From Prorocentrum cordatum (taxonomy: Eukaryota; Sar; Dinophyceae; Prorocentrales; Prorocentraceae), in assembly GCA_963575745.1 (NCBI GenBank), contig CAUYUJ010017639.1, positions 1 to 64,000 on the forward strand: a stretch of DNA of 64,000 bases, read 5' to 3'. Of the stretch, positions 60,421 to 64,000 are shown in pieces; the first letter of the stretch is position 1, and each line of letters starts with the position of its first letter. A model generated the notes under the pieces. That model was given only the letters and a program-made list of their open reading frames with translations. It was not told the DNA's origin and searched no databases. The position numbers were made by a program, and so were the translations under genes.

Positions 60421-60645
60421 TGCTCTGGAGCCGCGCGGACGCGTTCCTCGCTGGCAGGGCCGCCAACGTGCCGCAGCAACTCCAAGGGCCTCTCTTCCAT
60501 GGTCGGCTCCCCCGGCAAAGCGTCGCCAGCTTTGCGGTAGCCCGACGCCACCACCGCTGCCGCGAGCTCCGGCTCCCTGGCGGCCAGGCGCGCTGCTGGT
60601 GCTGCTGCGTCGTGAAAACAAATCACGGCGAGAGGTTTTTGGCAA
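60420..60645 (-). CDS. Possible exon, unrecognised protein (minus strand)
   Basis: Minus-strand reading gives an even, protein-like segment: AARLAAREPELAAAVVASGY, KAGDALPGEPTMEERPLELL, VGGPASEERVRAAPEQAV. It is flanked upstream by a T-rich stretch and CAG, and downstream by CAG followed by GC. Dinoflagellate introns can use GC donors, so an exon is possible. There is no known domain. Confidence 0.2.
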
Positions 60646-61440
60646 TCTTCTGTCTCTGGGGGCCGTCGCTGCGCCGCAGTCACGTTAAACAACGATTCGG
60701 GGTGAACAACCAGCAGTGGGGAATGGGTCGAAACCTGCAGGGGTCTACGTCTTGAACAAATCACGACGTCGGAGCTCTGGGGCGACCCTGCGGCTTGCCA
60801 CCACCACCACCAGCACGTCGACACCGTTGCCACAGCCGCCACCACTGGCACTGCCGCTGCCACTATCAGCGCCACTACAATCACTCCAACCACCACTACC
60901 ACTGCGACCACTACTGATACAGGAAAACATTCACTACAACTGCTGCTGCTACTAAATGAAGGTGTTGCTGATACTGCTACTGCTACTGATACTGCTGATT
61001 ATGGTGCTGATGTGGCCACCAAGGCGGCTGCGCGTAACAGTGGGAGTAGGGCCCTGAGAATAAACAGGTGGATGTCTAGTGGATTCTAACTCACGGAAGC
61101 AAGTAAAACACGAGCGAACGAAACGGGAGGTTTCTGAGATATGGTTTGCACCACAAGCTGTGTGGCTGTCGAACATGATCCCCTGATGGGGTACAGGTCC
61201 AGCCAGCGCCTGAAAAAAAAGGTTGCTGAGAAACTGCGCGTTGAGGCATTGATTCGCCCGTCTCATCAACCGATCGCCCCATTAACACCAACCAAAAACT
61301 GAACAAAGCATCAAGCATGCAAATTCCTCCGCCGTCGATCCCTGTAGCAATCATCCAACAAATCTCGAAGCATGGCGAAACCCATCGCGAAGCGACATCT
61401 GTCTTGCTCTCTTCACGGTGGAAACAAACAAGTATACATG
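60646..61440. other. ACC/CTG trinucleotide-rich stretch, otherwise no gene
   Basis: Loose CCA/CAC/ACT units at 60795-60945 and CTG/ACT units at 60935-61010. The remainder to 61440 shows no domain. Confidence 0.5.
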
Positions 61441-61830
61441 ATTCCCCAGCGGGTGGCTCACACGTTACAGGACTAGTGAGGAGGGAGGGGGGGCGACCTA
61501 TTTTCGTGGCGCTAACTGGGTTCAGCCGCCTTGTGGTCCGCCGCCCGCCCAGTTTGGGGCGGGAGAGTGCAGGGTGAAGGGAGGAGAAGCTTGCCAGCTC
61601 AGCCTGATCAGCTGCAGAAGCGGAGACGGGAGGGAGGAGGACGAGAGGAAGGACGAACGAGCGGCGAGCGGGGGATTCACGCGTTTACGGGAAATCCTAA
61701 ACCAGATTAGATTCCCCAGCGGGTGGCCCACACGTTACGGGACCAGTGAGAAGGGAAGGGAAAGGCGACCCTATTTTCGTAGCGCAAAATGGATTTAGCC
61801 GCCTTGCGGTCCGCCGCCCACAAGAAGGGG
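61441..61830 (+). repeat. Direct repeat of about 120 bp, two copies 270 bp apart
   Basis: Copies 61441-61560 and 61711-61830 share ATTCCCCAGCGGGTGGC, CACACGTTAC, TATTTTCGT and AGCCGCCTTG with about 15-20% divergence. In one frame both encode a FVA-x-x-GFSRL-x-VRRP peptide, but no longer protein is recognised. They could be part of an LTR or upstream region of the gag element that follows. Confidence 0.7.
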
Positions 61831-62593
61831 AAAAGCCACGGGTCGCGCCTCTTGGCCCTATCCTTCCACTTCGGTGCGTACACGCTGCCAACCTGGCCGT
61901 CGAGCCACCAAGGGGCCCGCGCACGCTGCCCGCACGTTGGCGAGGTCCTGGTGCAGGGCAACCGGCCGGTTGTCATTCAAGAAATGCACGGCGGAGAGGA
62001 GGGCCAACCGCAGACGGGCACTCCCAACGCGTGTGCCGAAGGCGGGTCTGAAATCGGCGCGCGAGGGCGATGACAAGCCAAAGCTGCCGCCAGCTGGGCG
62101 GCCCCCCTTGGCCGCCCCGACGCGGCGCCGCGACGAGCGAGGGAAAAAAGGGGGGGCGCACTGCTCGGCGGACACCAGCCCTGTCGCTGGGTCGGCCGCT
62201 CCGTGCTCACGCATGCAGGGGCACAGGCGCAGTCGGCACGCGCCCTGAGGCATGCTGCTGCGCGCGCGCCAGGAGGAAACACGGAAGGCACCTCCCTTGG
62301 ACTATCAACCAGGCCCTCCTCTGCGATGGCCCCCGCCCGAGCCAGGGCAATGCTTGCCACTTCTTGTTCTTCGCTCGAAACGAAGCTGTGACTGTGACCT
62401 TCCACTTCCTGGCCCGCAGCGAAGGCGCGTTAGTGGCAATTGACTGCGCCCCCTATCCCCGGAAGCTGAATAAGCGCAGCGTACTTGCGTGCCCCTCTTG
62501 TCTCTTCTGCGTCTCTCCGACAGCATGTGTACCGCGAGCAGTGCAGTGTAGCATAGATGCGAACAGAGGGTGCATGCATAATTGCATTGCTTC
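61831..62593. other. Upstream region of the second gag-like ORF
   Basis: GC-rich with overlapping frames on both strands and no recognised domain. A matching downstream LTR would lie outside the window, so an LTR here cannot be tested. Confidence 0.4.
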
Positions 62594-62614
62594 CCATGGC
62601 ACGTTTGGCTCAAG
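62594..62614 (+). promoter_or_regulatory. Spliced-leader-like sequence upstream of gag-like ORF
   Basis: A 21-mer starting CCATGGC and ending TTTGGCTCAAG matches the 21 core bases of the dinoflagellate SL at 16 positions without gaps, including the last 11. It lies 168 bp before the ATG at 62783. A relic SL copied from a trans-spliced mRNA would explain it. Chance similarity is possible. Confidence 0.4.
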
Positions 62615-62782
62615 GCTCCGAGCGGAGTCAGAAAAGGGTGCATCTTTCCTTTACCCTACCTCTTTACTTACTCTTCCCTCTTATCATTCTTTCTCTTGAT
62701 TGTCATTCTTTCTCTTGATTGGCGGCCAGAGAGAGAGCCAGGGAGACAGGGGGAGGGAGCAGAATAGCCAAGAGGGTGAGCA

Positions 62783-64000
62783 ATGACCGAACCAGGAGAG
62801 GGCCCTCCTAGGGCGCCGCTCCAACAACTGGGGGCTGCTCCGGGAACTGCTCACTCAGCGGGGATTGGAGCCCCGACAGCGGACGACGACGGAGCCTCGG
62901 CAGACAGCTTTGCCGACGCCCTGGGAGGGGCAGCAGAAGCCCCGGCTGCTGGTCGCTACGGCCCCGTTGTGGGTCGAAGGAGCCGCTGGGACGAGACTCC
63001 AGAAATGGCAGCAGCACGAGGAGCTGCAGAGGCTGACGCGGCAGCAGCGGCCGCTTTGGCGGCCATGAACCAGGCCTTGCCTGCAAGCGCGGGATTGGAC
63101 CCCGCAGAACAGCAGGAGCTCGAAGAACTTCGGGCCCTGGAGGCCCAACACCAGGCCCAACAACAGCAACAGAAAGCCGAACTCGAACGGCTCCGGGCCT
63201 GGAGGGCTTCTCTGCCTCCAACCCCGCCTGGCCTCGGCGGCGCGCCCGGCACTCCAGCGAGGGGGCCATACTACAGCGAGTACGCTCAAGGGCGTTTGCC
63301 CGGCACGCCGTCGTTGGCGGAGCGGCGCGCCGCGCTTGGCGGAGACCTTGGCGCCGCCGCTGGGGGGCCCGTGGCCTTCGGGGGCCAGCCAGGAGGATCG
63401 GTACCTCCAACGCCGCAGACTCCACGGTTCGGCGCACGAGCGCCGCCTGAGCAGCTAGGCGGACCGACGCTTTCACCAGAGAGCCGGGCCGTCCGGCGCC
63501 TCGCCTCAGAGCTGGACCACAGCGTCGCGACAGGCGGCGGCGAGCCCCAGCGCCCAGAGGCCGGTGTGGGTTCGACGGATCCCATTGAAGTAATGGCCCG
63601 GTCGGTCACTGCACTGGTTACGGCCATGCAGGAGCAGCAGTCTGGGTCGACGCTCAAGTGGGAGCGAAAACGTCCAACGGTCAAGGCCGAGTCGGCCGAA
63701 GGGCTCCTTCACGAAGAAGTAGTCCTCGAGAACGTGTATGCTGAACTGGGTTACAAAACGTACCGCAAGAAATGGGCTGTTTTCAGGCCTGCCTTGGACG
63801 GCAGGGCCAGAGAGACCGTAGAGCTAGAGCTCGAAGAACGCGGAATCAGCCCAGACACGATCAGCAAGATGAGTGAACCAACGCTGAAAAACCTGTACGA
63901 GTATCTCATCGCTGTTCTCGAGAAAACAGTGTCCCTCACCCCAGAAAAGAAAGCGGAAATCGCAATGGCTGCGATGGAAAAGGTGCGTATGCCAGCAAAC
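62783..64000 (+). CDS. Gag-like protein, 5' part, runs off the window
   Basis: ATG at 62783 opens a frame of 406 codons without a stop up to base 64000. The N-terminus is Ala/Gly/Pro-rich and disordered-looking. It has a coiled-coil-like ALEAQHQAQQQQQKAELERL and TPPGLGGAPGTP linkers. From about residue 270 it becomes globular: VMARSVTALVTAMQEQQ, LKWERKRPTVKAE, FRPALDGRARETVELELEERG, MSEPTLKNLYEYLIAVLEKT. This order (disordered N-terminus, then a helical region around GRARETVELEL) resembles Gag of dinoflagellate LTR elements. No zinc knuckle or protease is reached. It differs from the Gag at 6392 and lacks its membrane segments. A host protein cannot be excluded. Confidence 0.55.
   Translation, partial: MTEPGEGPPRAPLQQLGAAPGTAHSAGIGAPTADDDGASADSFADALGGAAEAPAAGRYGPVVGRRSRWDETPEMAAARGAAEADAAAAAALAAMNQALPASAGLDPAEQQELEELRALEAQHQAQQQQQKAELERLRAWRASLPPTPPGLGGAPGTPARGPYYSEYAQGRLPGTPSLAERRAALGGDLGAAAGGPVAFGGQPGGSVPPTPQTPRFGARAPPEQLGGPTLSPESRAVRRLASELDHSVATGGGEPQRPEAGVGSTDPIEVMARSVTALVTAMQEQQSGSTLKWERKRPTVKAESAEGLLHEEVVLENVYAELGYKTYRKKWAVFRPALDGRARETVELELEERGISPDTISKMSEPTLKNLYEYLIAVLEKTVSLTPEKKAEIAMAAMEKVRMPAN

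Noticed and set aside
61447-61730. CCAGCGGGTGGC words considered as copies of the GNNA hairpin outside the element
   Set aside because: They lack the second stem half at the right spacing and do not fold as GCGGG-GNNA-CCCGC.

Overview
The window reads as nuclear DNA of a dinoflagellate. This is inferred from three things: reverse-transcribing elements with the domain layouts I associate with dinoflagellate genomes, several sequences resembling the 22-nt dinoflagellate spliced leader (SL), and very dense arrays of micro-, mini- and satellite repeats. I cannot name the species. I recognised no intact host housekeeping gene, tRNA, rRNA or CRISPR array. Almost everything that looks like real coding sequence belongs to retroelements or their remnants.

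Layout. 1-6245: microsatellites, a degenerate GGCCCCAAGA array, a 14-copy satellite of about 161 bp (2437-4690) and two minisatellite patches. 6246-22985: a 16.7 kb Ty1/copia-type LTR retrotransposon with 287-bp direct repeats. 22986-34400: repeats, namely a composite repeat seen three times, an 80-bp tandem array and kilobases of CAT/CTC microsatellite, with one LINE-like fragment near 28.2-28.8 kb. 34.4-41.4 kb: a LINE-type non-LTR element with an OTU-protease-like ORF1 and an endonuclease/RT ORF, broken by frameshifts and stops. 42.0-44.2 kb: AC-rich DNA with Pro/Thr-rich ORFs of unknown origin. 44.4-62.6 kb: degenerate repeats, inverted-repeat hairpins, microsatellites and minus-strand LINE remnants. 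62783-64000: the 5' part of a second gag-like ORF that runs off the window.

The main interest is the LTR element. In order it encodes: a Gag with two hydrophobic segments, a basic region, a CCHC zinc knuckle, an Arg/Ser-rich ORF, a Tpt1/KptA-type RNA 2'-phosphotransferase domain, a RING-H2 finger, a split aspartic protease, methyltransferase-like segments, an HHCC/DDE integrase, reverse transcriptase and RNase H. The Tpt1 and RING domains are unexpected cargo for a copia element.

Throughout its coding DNA lie about 40 small hairpins with a 5-bp GC stem and a GNNA tetraloop. They show compensatory stem changes and occur in all three reading frames. The LTR carries a TATA-like box followed 17 nt later by an SL-like sequence, so transcripts starting there would begin with an imitation or relic of the spliced leader. 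A primer binding site resembling the yeast Ty1 initiator-Met tRNA site follows the 5' LTR. Several -1/+1 frame changes and two A-rich spacers break the coding sequence, so the copy is probably inactive or needs recoding. All calls are by eye; no search or alignment was run.
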